This document shows, in pieces, positions 12,764 to 23,600 of a stretch of 64,000 nt of DNA. The notes below the pieces were generated by a model. The model saw nothing but the letters and a program-made list of their open reading frames with translations. It searched no databases and was not told the DNA's origin. The position numbers were made by a program, and so were the translations under genes. Position 1 is the stretch's first letter. Each line of letters begins with the position of its first letter. Origin of the DNA: Pterobdella sp. o SKG-2022 (taxonomy: Eukaryota; Annelida; Clitellata; Hirudinida; Piscicolidae); NCBI GenBank assembly GCA_964035795.1, contig OZ038323.1, positions 3,207,381 to 3,271,380 on the forward strand, read 5' to 3'.

Positions 12764-14650
12764 TATTATTTTTATTTATTTTTTTTTTTGAAGAGCGCAC
12801 AGTTTGCAAACGATGCTTGCTGCAGAGGCGCTTAAAAAAACTAGAAAATGCGACTATAAAGATGCGTTTTTAAACGCTTGTGAAAATGTTTAAAAGAAGG
12901 TGAGAGACGCAGATTACATGGAAGAAAATTTCAAAAGTGAGAGGCCATATGCGAAAAAAAGCGATGTGAGAAAGAGTTAGAAGAGACAGGTTGATGCAGC
13001 CATAAACCAAAGTCAAAGACCTGAGAGACTCATGAGTCTGTCTGATAGAAAGAAGATCACACAGGTAAGCGGGATGACTTGAACTGAGCTCTTAGTGCGA
13101 TTGACAACCAATGAAGGCGATGGAGGCAAGCACGAAATGAAGAAGAGTAATCGGCTTGAAAAACAGTTTTGGCAGCGCAATTTTGGAAAGATTGCAACTT
13201 TGAGATAAACCAGTTCGGAAGTTCACAAAAAAGAGAGTTAAAATAGTCGAGCCTGGAAAGCATTCAAGAGATAGTCAAGGCAACGGTAGTGTTAAAGGGT
13301 AGGAATTTGCGTACTTGCTTGATCGCATGGAGATTAAAGTTGGATGCTTGTATAATCTGAGAGACAAAGTGTGTGAAGTTGAGGCTAGGATCAAGAGTTA
13401 CACCTAGAATTTTCAGTATAGACGATATTGGAAGATTAATGACGTCTAGAATGACTTCAGTAGGGAGATTGCATTTAGCAAGAAGAATAGGAGTGCCAAA
13501 AAAACATTACTTTGCTTTTGGTGGGATTCAACATGAGGTGATTGTTGGAAAACCAAGAAGTGAGTTCGGTGATGCATTCAGAAATCTTAGTGAGACTGGG
13601 TTGAGGATCGAGATAAGAGGCAACAAGAGTAGAAAAAGAGCTGCCTATTTTAACAATTTGTTTACGTTCGGAGAGATAGGAATGAAACCAGGATAAAGCA
13701 ATGCCAGAAATGTGAAAGTAGTCTTCAAGAATGTCCAACATATTAGAATGATCGATGGTGTTGAAAACTACTGAAATATCAAAAAGGCACCAAGACAGCC
13801 GCAGACCCGGTAGCACAGATCTTGCGGAGGCTAACAGTGAGGTACAAAAGCGCAGCTTCCGTTGAGTGATGAGAACGATACGCCAATTGGAAAAGGTTGA
13901 AGTTACGCAGTAAAGAAACGTGAGAAGATAGTCTTTTGAGAACAACTCTTTCTAAAATTTTCGAAATGGTGCTGAAGTTTGAAATTGGACGAGAGCTGGA
14001 TGGCTGCATGGGGTCTAAGCTTTTCTTTTTCAGTAAAAAAGTTACTCACGTCATTTTTAAAGAAAGTTGGAAAAGTGCCTTGCGAAAATGAAAGAGCGGA
14101 AAGTTTGCATGTAATGGAGGCGAAGATGCCATAAAACCGCTTCAGCAAGAAAATAGGAATTATATCTAAAGGTGAAAATTTATTTGGAAAGGAAGTGATC
14201 AGTTTGATGATTTCGTCAATAGTAGGAGGTGGGATGAAAGAGAGATTTGATTGCTCACTGTCAGTTGAGAAAGCCCGACGGGAAAGATTATTGGTCAGTA
14301 ATGAGTTATTAAAAAATTCTACCAAAAAATGGTCAAGTAAAATAACTTAACAAAAAATATTTAACTTTTATAAACTATTTAATGTTATTAATTTAATAAC
14401 AGTTATTAACAAAAATCGATACACGCAGAACAAACAGAAAAGTAACAACCAATCAAGTAGCGTCTACATTTCCTCTTCAAAATCGTCTGCCAGTTTCGAG
14501 CAGGTTTTTATCGATAGTCATGTGGGTAGTTACGGAACGAATGACAAAAAGGAAGCAAAAAATGAAATGGATTACTTATTAGAGACAAATGAACATAACA
14601 AACGAGCCAAAAAACATTATTTTAGAGATAAAAAGAAAAATCGAAAATGA
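11002..14650 (+). CDS. Predicted single-pass membrane protein, C-terminal exons (unrecognised)
   Basis: I do not recognise this gene. Three exons share phase 0: about 11002-11134 (or from 11024), 12544-12594 and 14429-14650, the last ending in TGA. The first reads PPETDELEDFEPYSP and then a hydrophobic segment ALVLSFSFILAFLVFLY, a likely membrane span after an acidic stretch. The second, flanked by TTTTGTAG and GTATGT, encodes the charged helix ESQLKELKELDKKIKSK. The third begins after ACGCAG and encodes 73 residues, first Ser-rich (SSSVYISSSKSS), then Lys-rich to the stop. This suggests a type I protein with a basic cytoplasmic tail. A further 51-nt phase-0 exon at about 12132-12182 (KDNLQKLSINSTSFLIR) would fit, but its acceptor is weak. 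Upstream exons and the start are not resolved. The intron 12595-14428 carries an antisense LINE. Confidence 0.5.
11332..11505 (+). mobile_element. tRNA-derived SINE, copy 2
   Basis: Same layout as copy 1: A box CATAGCTCAGTGCTTGAGC, B box GGTTTCGATCC, then body CAGTGTGTTTTCGCTACAT and AAATTTGTAGCAG. It ends in TTGGCGCTAGATAAATAAA and an AT-rich tail. The GGCGCT...ATAAATAAA end resembles the 3' ends of the LINE copies in this window, which would suit a LINE-dependent SINE (inference). Confidence 0.8.
11506..12543. other. Intron sequence of the membrane-protein gene
   Basis: AT-rich sequence between candidate exons. Apart from the weak 51-nt candidate exon near 12132-12182, nothing coding is supported. 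Two opposite-strand ORFs near 11541-11796 overlap each other and lack homology or splice context. Confidence 0.4.
12699..12760. repeat. (TA)n microsatellite
   Basis: About 60 bp of uninterrupted TA dinucleotides between the small exon at 12544-12594 and the 3' end of the antisense LINE. Confidence 0.95.
12790..14330 (-). mobile_element. Decayed, 5'-truncated CR1/L2-type LINE
   Basis: Minus-strand fragments of reverse transcriptase in broken frames. At 14325-13903 PNKFSPLDIIPIFLLKRF matches the RT entry region. At 14009-13475 there are PISNFSTISKILERVV, HHSTEAALLYLT and FDISVVFNTIDHSNM, and at 13263-13057 LSRLDYFNSLFCELPN from the C-terminal part. The same landmarks occur in the fuller copy at 31.8-36.0 kb. 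The endonuclease half is missing, and stops and frameshifts are frequent. The 3' end near 12790-12830 has the family's GAGGCGCT motif next to a homopolymer tail. It lies antisense in an intron of the membrane-protein gene. Confidence 0.85.
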
Positions 14651-14816
14651 TGAATTTTTTTTTGCTGTAATAATTTTTTAAAATGTAGATTTTGAAGTTT
14701 TAATAAATAGCGCTGTAGTGACGTGAACAAACATAAGTAAATCTTTCTGAGTGACGCAAAAAAAATATTAAATTTACTAATACATTAAATAAATTTTAGA
14801 AGCATGCTCTGTTAAA

Positions 14817-15464
14817 ATGAATCAAGAATCTGACCACAGTCTTACATTCTCTTCTCTGTCCACTCCTCCTCTTAAACATAATGACTCTGTCAACATTCAC
14901 AAACCAAAACATCTCAAAAACCTAAAAAATAAAAAAAATTCACAATCAGCTAAAAATAACAATAAGAAAGTAAAAGAAGGGAAAAACAAGCATAAAGAAG
15001 AGTACGCGAGTGATGAGACTGCTCCCCTGGATACCAAAATGCAGATGTGGCGCAAAACCTTCGAGCACAACACCCCCGCAGAACACACCTTCGATGAGGT
15101 GGAAGACGGCTTCGTCACTGAACCACTTGGAAACGATAAGAACATCAATACAAACGCTATTTCTAAAAATAAAATGTCTTTACTAAGTGTGGAATTGATT
15201 GAGAAAGCAGATGCTTCGTTAAAGGATTTGGAAAAATTTCGTAAACATTTTACTTTTGTATTAGGCAAAGACAATGACGACAGTCTACTTGTGACTGAGA
15301 TAGTGAAAGATGAGAAGAGGGACAAAGATCGGAGAAAAAACAGCGCTCTCAGACAGTATTGCAAAAACAAAAAAAATGCACCCGAAGAAAAATTGTGTAT
15401 TGAAAAAAATTCAAAGAATTCAATAGAAAAAAAAATAAAAGAAATGGAGGATTACTTTCGGTAA
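14817..15464 (+). CDS. Intronless lysine-rich protein, 215 aa (unrecognised)
   Basis: I do not recognise this protein. The frame is open from ATG (after CTCTGTTAAA) to TAA. Residues 1-25 are Ser/Thr/Pro-rich, 30-62 very Lys/Asn-rich (KHLKNLKNKKNSQSAKNNNK), 70-105 mixed and acidic (MWRKTFEHNTPAEHTF), 130-165 possibly helical (LLSVELIEKADASLKDLEKF), and the C-terminus again basic. No membrane span or signal peptide is visible. It starts about 170 bp after the stop of the membrane-protein gene on the same strand, so it could be a separate gene or a downstream exon of a longer transcript. A nuclear or nucleic-acid-associated role would suit the composition, but that is a guess. Confidence 0.5.
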   Translation: MNQESDHSLTFSSLSTPPLKHNDSVNIHKPKHLKNLKNKKNSQSAKNNNKKVKEGKNKHKEEYASDETAPLDTKMQMWRKTFEHNTPAEHTFDEVEDGFVTEPLGNDKNINTNAISKNKMSLLSVELIEKADASLKDLEKFRKHFTFVLGKDNDDSLLVTEIVKDEKRDKDRRKNSALRQYCKNKKNAPEEKLCIEKNSKNSIEKKIKEMEDYFR

Positions 15465-15570
15465 TTAACTCGTTTTGAAAACTCATTTTGATTACTTTTA
15501 TCTATTTCATCTTAAATTGTAATGATTAAAAATTTACAAAACAGTTTTTATTGTAAATTAAGCATCCAAA

Positions 15571-16438
15571 TCATTGTTGCATGGCTTCGACTGGCTTAAA
15601 CCCCTGCTTTTCCAGCTCACTCCTGACAGGATAATCATAAATAACTAATATAAAGAATATAAGGATAAAACTTGAGTTTCATCATTTTTGTCATTATATT
15701 CTTTAAAATTTTTAAAAGAAAAAGATATAAGGTTATTGAAATAATTATGCAACTGAAAATAAATTTTTCAAGCATGAAGTATACCTTAATTGTTGAGAGA
15801 AGTCATCTTCAACATTATCATCATCCCAGTTATCCTCCCATACATTTACATCATCTGCATCTTCATCACCTTTTGTCCAATCTTTCAGAATATTGATATA
15901 TTTTGTTTTATTTATAAGATTAAAAAAAATTAATTACACTCAAAATATTCTATATTTATACATGCTTGAATATAATTTCAGAACACTAGTTACTTTATTA
16001 AGATACGAAGCTTTTTGTTATCAACGTAACATTTCCGTTGATAACGAGAAGCTTCATATCACAATAAACTAACTAGTGTGCTGAAATTATATTCATTTTA
16101 TTGTAGCTTTTGGAAAAAATCATTATACATGCTCGATTTCAACTTAGTATAGTAGCTATAATGGTCCTTTGAAAACACCAGTTTTCAGTCGATTAACGAA
16201 GTTAAGCAGCTTATAACCCAGTTAGCTCTCACTTTCCATTTGAAAACGCTGGGCGGCGGTTTGTATTTTTCATGTCTAATCACAGTGCTATGAAAACTTA
16301 AACGAATGGTATGAATAAACTCTACTTCATGATCCAAAGAATTTAAGTCTTATTGAAACCTTCAGCTGGAAATTCTTCAAATTCATCATCTTCTTCCAAC
16401 AAGCCTAAATCAGGTTTTTTGTTTTGCACTTCAGTCAT
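15571..16438 (-). CDS. SEM1: 26S proteasome complex subunit SEM1/DSS1
   Basis: Small acidic, largely disordered protein of the 19S proteasome lid; in other animals it also binds BRCA2 and joins the TREX-2 mRNA-export complex (family knowledge). Three exons: 16360-16438, 15785-15881 and 15571-15622, totalling 228 nt and 75 residues, close to the usual 70. The hallmarks are [19 protein letters not shown] at the start, the acidic Trp-rich [20 protein letters not shown] in the middle and a basic helix [15 protein letters not shown] at the end. Splice phases agree, and the ATG follows an AAA context. An AATAAA lies 17-22 bases past the stop (15554-15549). Intron 1 (15882-16359) contains a hairpin element and a 5S rRNA pseudogene. 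YPEL5 is divergent, with its ATG about 550 bp away. Confidence 0.97.
15968..16107. repeat. Foldback (MITE-like) hairpin element, family H copy 1
   Basis: Outer arms GAATATAATTTCAGAACACT and AGTGTGCTGAAATTATATTC are inverted repeats with one mismatch. An inner inverted pair GTTATCAACG/CGTTGATAAC continues the hairpin. It carries TTATTAAGATACGAAGCTTT on the left and TTTTATTGTAGCT on the right, both also present at 50188-50297. It sits in SEM1 intron 1. No coding capacity. Confidence 0.8.
16152..16271 (+). pseudogene. 5S rRNA pseudogene
   Basis: About 120 bp aligns end to end by eye with animal 5S rRNA: TTGAAAACACCAGTTTTCAG and GTCGATTAACGAAGTTAAGC for the first half, CCCAGTTAG for the loop E region, and CTGGGCGGCGG at the 3' side. 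The internal A-box-like AGTTAAGCAGC survives. The 5' and 3' terminal helices and the region around 16225-16250 have diverged too far to fold, so this is a pseudogene or a 5S-derived SINE fragment. It lies antisense in SEM1 intron 1. Confidence 0.8.
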
Positions 16439-16986
16439 TTTAAAAATACCGAAAAAAAAAACAATGAACAGCGATATTTAATAATGATACTTCTACTAAC
16501 CAGAAAAAATGTTTTAAAAGTTTTTATAAAATTTGTTTAAATATAAAGTTTTTAATATTTTATACTTTAAATATTATAAATTATAAATAAAAAAATTTTT
16601 TTTGAAACAAAAAAAAAAGTTTAAACCAATAGAATCGTTTTGATCGACTTTCCTTCTATTTATATACCATTAAGGCGTAGTTTTATTTAAAGAAAATAAC
16701 AATCCTTGAAAAATCAAAGCGTACATAAACTCAATAAATCATGCAAATTTTTTCTAAAAATTTCTTAAAAGAAAACATTAAAAAAGTTTTTCAATAAACT
16801 TCATAAACTTTTTATTTTTTAAAAATATTACGCCTGCATTAAACTCAAAACATAAACAACTATTCATCACGCTTTAAACTAAGCGCTACCAATAAAAGTA
16901 GTTCAGCTGTTCATCTATCATAAACAAAGTAAAACAATTTCGACGCCTTCATTGTTATTATACGCACTAAATAAAAAAAAATAAAT

Positions 16987-17379
16987 ATGGGAAGAATATT
17001 TTTGAATCATTTGGGTGGTTCAAAGTTGTTTTCATGTGCAAATTGTGAAACCCCACTCACCAACAGGTCAGAACTGCTTTCGACACGTTTCACAGGAGCC
17101 ACAGGTCGTGCGTTTTTATTCAAGAAAGTGGTGAACTTGGTGTATAGTGAGGTTCAAGATAGAGTGATGTTGACAGGCAGACATATGGTAAGAGACGTAT
17201 CATGCAAAAACTGCGACGTCAAGTTGGGATGGATTTATGAGTTCGCCACAGAGGACAGCCAGCGTTACAAAGAAGGTAGAGTTATTTTAGAAAGAGCTTT
17301 GGTAACAGAAACTGAAAGTTTTGAGGACAAACTTCTGACACCAGTCCAAGTTTCTCCAATTAGAGAGACTCTTGATTGA
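16987..17379 (+). CDS. YPEL5: Yippee-like protein 5
   Basis: Yippee zinc-binding protein; in vertebrates YPEL5 is a small conserved partner of the GID/CTLH ubiquitin-ligase complex (family knowledge). The frame is open for 130 residues from [11 protein letters not shown]. Two CxxC pairs are present, CANC near residue 17 and CKNC near 72, the zinc ligands of the fold. Long blocks such as [29 protein letters not shown] and [20 protein letters not shown] are nearly invariant in YPEL5 and separate it from YPEL1-4. The tail after residue 105 is diverged and slightly longer than usual. No intron interrupts the coding region, unlike all its neighbours. The ATG sits in a good context after AAATAAAT. 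Confidence 0.98.
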   Translation: MGRIFLNHLGGSKLFSCANCETPLTNRSELLSTRFTGATGRAFLFKKVVNLVYSEVQDRVMLTGRHMVRDVSCKNCDVKLGWIYEFATEDSQRYKEGRVILERALVTETESFEDKLLTPVQVSPIRETLD

Positions 17380-17672
17380 TAACCTGCATGACAATGAACT
17401 TTTTCGACAATTGTATAGTATTCGTTTTTTTGAACTCTTTCACCATCTTATTTGTTTCAATTAAGATGAACACAAACTATTTTCTGTTTTAATGGTTTTT
17501 AGATCAGGTCAATAAACAAAATGAGTTTTTAGCTAATGAGCTAAATAGTGGCTTGATTTTTATAAAATTGATTTTGCATATTAATAAATTTCAAGTGCTG
17601 GACAAATAAATAGTAACAAAAAGATAACAAGTAGAAATAAGATCATGTAAACAAGGTTGAGAGCAGTGCTGA

Positions 17673-20010
17673 TCAAAAGTGTGTTCTGTGGAAGTTGAAC
17701 CCATCACCACATGGTCCTTTGGGTTGTCTGCATACCTTGACCCCTTCCCTCTTGTTCACACCTGTCATAAGTATACTTAATCAAAAATTACCTTCAAAAT
17801 AAAGTGTGATATGAACCAAGGTTGTTTTGTGCACTAAGATGCCAAGGACTTGAAGCTCTGGGGGACTGTACAAGAGGAGATGGACCAATTTTGTGTCTGC
17901 TCCTGAGGGGACTATTAGAAGGTGAAGACCAAGAAATTCTAAGTAAAGAGCTGGGATTTGATGATGGGGATGGTCTTAACATTATCATGTCATTTCTGTC
18001 TTTGGGTGATGATGATTCAAACGTTATTTTGTGAGGTTTGTTGCTTGTTAGAGAAGTGTTAGAGATCATTTTCCTTGAAAAACTTGGGCTGTTCCTATAG
18101 TGAAGTTGAAAATTAATTTTTTTATCATAACATCAAAACAAATCTTTAGTGAAAAATACGCTACAACAAACTTCAGGGAGCTTCTAGATGCAGAGTGTTC
18201 ATCATTCTCCTTCTTCTTCCTCCAATCTTCATTCTCTTCTTTTGGCTTGACTTTTGAAGCCTGTGTCATAATCATTTCTATCAATAAATATTACAAGATA
18301 TATCTTATTTACATAACGTTTTTTATATATCATCAAGGATCTACGCTAATGTTTGGTTTAAAAATCTATAAATAAATTCAAAATACTTCATTATTTTATA
18401 GGAACCGAATAAATGTTTTTCCCAACAATAACACAAACTTTATTTTTTCTTTTAGACTGGCAAGTTTGTTTTTGAGGGCAAGGTAGTTGGTGTAAGCTAA
18501 AACTTCTCATCCAGATATCTAGGAAAAATCATTTAATTTTTTTGGAAAAAAATGGGCTATAAAAAGAATATGATTGATTTATTCCAATTATCTTGCTACA
18601 CACCCACTTTACCCTCTATCTATCAACCCATCCATTCAAACACCACCAACCTGCATCTTTTAACACTATTGAAGCCTCTTGCACACAAAGCAATGATGGA
18701 TAGAACAAATCAACAAGCACTGAACAGATGTTGTGCGAAAAGGTGAACAGTTGACTATGGCTCTCTCTATACATTTTTGGGATGTACTTCCACTCTCTCA
18801 ACACTCTGTCATTATTACATTAATATCATTCTAGTATATTCTAGTGATTACTGTCATTATAAGAATAAATCTATAATAATATCATCCTTATCAATTTTGT
18901 TACACATACCAATCTTGTTATAACCTAATATCAGAGATGATGTCTTCATTAAGAAAATTAACATTCAGTTCCTTATTTTCATTTGATTTGTTGTAGTCTA
19001 CTTTTGTCTCACTTTCTGCTGCATTATCGCTTTCATCATCATTCACAATATCAACGCATTTTGGCTTGACCTCATTTCTTCCAGCTCCGTGTTCAAACAA
19101 AAAACAAAAAAGTGTTCTTATTTGATCTTGAATAACCTCATCAGACTTGCTTGAATCCACTCTCCCCACCAAAACAACCTGAACACCCCTTTCACACAAA
19201 TCTTTTGCAAATGGAACGATCCTCCTAACCTGCAGTTGATGTTGATTGTATATAAACAAGTGAAATAATATTTACAAAATAGCAGCATTTGAATTGGTAT
19301 TGAAAATTTTGAACCACAACAAATACCTTAGTGGCAAGCTGATTAACTTGTAGTTTATTTGACTTTTTCAAACTAAAGGCAACCACCCTGTAATCCTTAC
19401 TCAATCGTTTCACCTGCAAGTCAATTAATTATGTCCTTAATATAGTTTGTGATAAAACAATGGGAAGAATGAACCTTCCGGAAACAGGTAAGAAGCTTGA
19501 TGCTGATGAACCCTTCTGGTGTTCTTCTGATGTGCTTCTGCATGAAAGGGTCCCGATGCACATGGGCATCTGAAAAGTAGTACTCTACCTGGAAATGAAT
19601 TAAATGTCATTTAATAATATATTATTATAAAAAAAACGAGATTTAATCAAAAATTATTTTAAATCTTAATTTAAATATAACAAACCTGAGAGATAATTTT
19701 ATGTATAGTTTCTTCATCAGGTTCTATGAATTCTCCCAAATAATCTTCTTTTGGGAAACTTTTGCTTCCATCAGCATCTTCATCTTCTGTGCTGTAAGCA
19801 CTCGAAGAAAAGCCTGAACCTGAACTTAATGGCTCCTCATTTCGCAGAGCTAATATTCGCTGATTAAACAGTCTGAATTTCTGTCGAATTGATTGTTTTA
19901 AATAAACAAAAGTATTATTAAAGATTTGTGTATTAAACCTCTTCATCTGCAGTGCTCAGCTGGCTTAGATCCGTTCTCACCTCGTCAACTAAATTTGCGC
20001 CAACACTCAT
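17673..20010 (-). CDS. LARP6: La-related protein 6 (Acheron)
   Basis: RNA-binding protein; vertebrate LARP6 binds the collagen mRNA 5' stem-loop (family knowledge). Exons: 19939-20010, 19686-19880, 19475-19588, 19327-19413, 18963-19229, tentative 18458-18496, 18172-18260, 17817-18088 and 17673-17761; with the tentative one they total 408 codons. The La module spans exons 2-5: IIEP-type helix ETIHKIISQ, VEYYFSDAHVHRDPFMQKHI, GFISIKLLTCFRKVKRLSKD and LATKVRRIVPF. The C-terminal CRQPKGPCGDGFNF is the SUZ-C box typical of LARP6. The stretch after exon 5 should be the RRM. It starts with VQVVLVGRV but then becomes an acidic, Asn-rich segment, so the RRM is either reduced or partly missed in the 18.26-18.96 kb interval. 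The ATG is about 680 bp from the divergent scribbler start. Confidence 0.9.
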
Positions 20011-20688
20011 GCTTTCAAAAAACAAACAACATTTTAAAGTATTTATTGCGTGTCTTGGAATTTAATTTTTTTAAACTTTGACACATCAGACACACAAGAC
20101 CTGCAACAGATCAGCACTGATAACAAACCATCCAAACGCTAGTAAAAAAACAAATGTATTTTAAATTTATATTTCAAAAATCTATTCTAACTAAATATTT
20201 ATTAGTTAAATGCTCCTCATAAGACACTTTTTCTGATAAATAAAAAAGTTAATCTAGTTTCGTTTTAGAAACTTTCAATAAAAAATAACAATTAAAAATT
20301 TAAAACTTAAAAAATTTTTTTTATCAAATTTTAAACACAATAATATTTGAAGTTAAAACTGATAAATTTTATTAATATAAATTATTATTTGATAGACTTC
20401 GAGCATCGCTGATATAGCTTGCTTTGTTATTGTGGGATAGCTGAAAGGCAAATTAGATGAGGGATAGGCCGAGTGCAATGAGATTTAAATAATTGTTTAA
20501 GTTTTTATTTGAAAAAATATTTTAAATATTATATTATTTGCATTCTGGTTTTTTATTTCATTTTATTTTAAGTTTTAAGCAATTCCTTTCAAAGGTTCTA
20601 AATTTTTTCTCAATAAATCATTAAATTTACAATTATATCATCGTTTCATAAAGGTTATTTATAAAATAAATTTTTTTCAGTTAATGTA

Positions 20689-23600
20689 ATGTTCATAAAA
20701 ATAGATTCCTTATCGCCGCAACATAATGATCATTACACTTCCAACGAATTTTCTCCAACTAGAATCCAAACGACCACACAATATGGCACATGTTCCATAG
20801 CTCAACACTCATGCCGTAACGAGGGTAATAAGTTAGACATTCCATCTGACACTATTCAACTCTGCCACAAAATTAAAGATTCGATTACCAAAAGCATTGT
20901 TCCCGAAACTATCGCCGACAACATTCCATCTGAGATGCTCCTCAATAATATCCATGACACTTCTTTCTCTTCAACGACAACTTCCATGCAAGCAAGCAAG
21001 CATCTTCCCACAAACCTTAACTCACCCTTCAAAAAACAATCAAGTTTACACAGAACAAACAGTTTTAGTACCAACAAAAGTTACTTAGAGCAACAGAAAA
21101 AAGTAAAGAAAAAAAGCATCCTAAATGACTCCATGTGTTTTTCAGGTGCTTGTGATGGCCCATCAAGCCACAAACATCACAACAACCACATAACCAACCA
21201 AACTACCACCGCTACTTCTAACAATGAAACCAGACTCACAATCAAGATCAGTAAACTAAAAGATGGTCTAAGAACTATCTCTTTCAACAATAACAACACA
21301 ACATTCAATCAAAAAAGTGATACCAAAGATTTATGTAACAAAGATGTTGAGGATAGTAATGCTGATGGTGGTGTATGTGAGGATGATGCAGATGGTGGTG
21401 ATAATAATGATGGTGGACAGACAGATTCAGATGAAACAGAGGAAGAAGTGTATGTGGGAGATTTGTTCATTCATAATGAAAATCACATAAATGTTACACA
21501 AAACAACACTGTACAAAACATCAGCACACAAAGCAACCAACTCAAAGACAATGCAAGCGCCACTATAATTGCCATTAAAAACACAATTCCATCTGACTCC
21601 AGTACTTTTTCTCACAGTAGTATTAGCAACAGTGTAGACAAACACTCCAACAAAAACAAACAAACTAACAGCTGCAATAAGAATCGACCAATTAGAATAA
21701 ATAAAAGCAACAACAAATCCAAATATAAAGGAAACCCCAAAGCAAGGTTCTTATGTAGTTGTTGTCAACCATAGCACTTCATAGTTTCAAATATATTATT
21801 GTCAGCTTTGTTGTTATTGTTATCATTATTAAAATTTTTAGAGCACAAAATTTACACATAATTTTGTTTTAGATGCACTTTTTTGAATGAACTTTTTTCT
21901 ATTTATAGTTTTAACAAATCTTTAATGAAATAATTAGGTCACAGAAAACTAGGTCTGTGTCTGTGAATACAGAAGATGATTTGTTAGGGGTGTGTGAAGC
22001 AGGAACTGTGGTAAGAATGCCTGGTTATGTGTGGACTGACTCTGCACAAAATGGTAGGTGTCAAAGATGTCTGATGTGCTCATTGGGTTCATGATGATGG
22101 TTTTGAATAAAAGTGATATTTATATTTTGGTAATGAAGGGTTTTAAACATTTTTTATAAGGCTTGTAATGAGATTTTCAATAGTGAAAGGATTTTGTAGA
22201 TCATTTATAATGGTGATGGGTGATGATTGTACATAATGGTATTGTAATGAGCTTATCTCACACTGACCAAATCATTGCAGGTATGCTGTTGTTTAAGACT
22301 GTGTGGAAGAACAAGAGGTATGAAGGCATGCTGGTGCAAGCCTCTCATGATGATTGGTCTTTTCCAAAGTGGGCGTCACTAAGAGTTATTTATAAACACC
22401 ATTTTATCAAATAATCTTTTGTACTTTCAATGTTTTCTAAAACTAAAAACAGTTATAACAAACTTATTGCCATCAGGTCTCGAGTCTTCACCTCATGTCC
22501 TGGCTCAAGGTACAAGAGGCGATGTAAAAAACCCAAGGAGTTCAGTTATGTGGACAATTGCAAGAAGAGGAGCAGGAATATGAAGAGCAAGAATCGAGCA
22601 CTTAGGAATCTGCTGGGACTGGATGATTTCTCCTCCTGTGGTAATTCATCTGATGATATGGCTTTGCACGAGCCTGAAGAATATCTGAGTTGTAGTGAGA
22701 GTGGTTGTGAGAAGAAGTTTGCTTGTGTGCTTGCCAGGCAGTTCCATCATGACCAATGCCATGCTGTTTATGATGATTATGTGTTGGAGAAAAGGAAGAA
22801 AGAAAAGGATGAGGAAGATGAAGAAGAAGGTATCTGTGGAGAAGAAGAGGATGATAGATTTGATATCAATGGCGGTATGTGTGAGAAGATTAACAAGAAG
22901 CGGGTGAATGAAGAAATGACTGAATCAAGTGACGGGATGAATAAAAAGGAGGATAGTATGATGATGAAGAAGTTAAAACTCAGCAATTCAAACGCAGACT
23001 TTGAAATCAATGACAGCAGCAGCAGTAGCAGTGGAGAAAGTAGCATCACAGCCAAATCATCTCTCTTTGCCACATCCCTCAACCCCACTCTCATGCTGAT
23101 CAGGAGGCATAAAAACAACTGCTATGATGATTTACAAACCTCAAATCCTCCACCATCAACCGTCAGTAACTCATCCAATCATCCTCTTTGTTCCTTATCT
23201 TCATCTTCCCATTCTTTAACATTATCACAAGATTCTACTTCATTTTCACACTCTATCTGTTCTCCATCTATTAATGCATCTACCTCATCAATCAATCTTT
23301 CTTTTTCTCTCAATTCGCCCATCACTCAATTTTCATCCACTGCTTCATCAATTTTTTCCATTGTACCGCCGATTTGGGCATCTCCTTCCAAAAATTCAAC
23401 AATAAAAACATCTCAAACAAACAAATCTAAGCAGGCAACATCATCAACAAAGTCTTTATCGCAACCATCATTATCATCATCTTCGTCTCTCCTATCATCC
23501 TCTTCTTCATCACCATCACCACTTGTAGCATCTTCCATAGTTTATCAACTATTGTCTAACAACTATACATCACTACATTCTCAACAATCTTCCGTTCAAC

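Noticed and set aside
13373..13696. 107-codon plus-strand ORF (MKLRLGSRVTPRIF).
   Set aside because: Antisense shadow of LINE reverse-transcriptase sequence; the minus strand carries the recognisable motifs.
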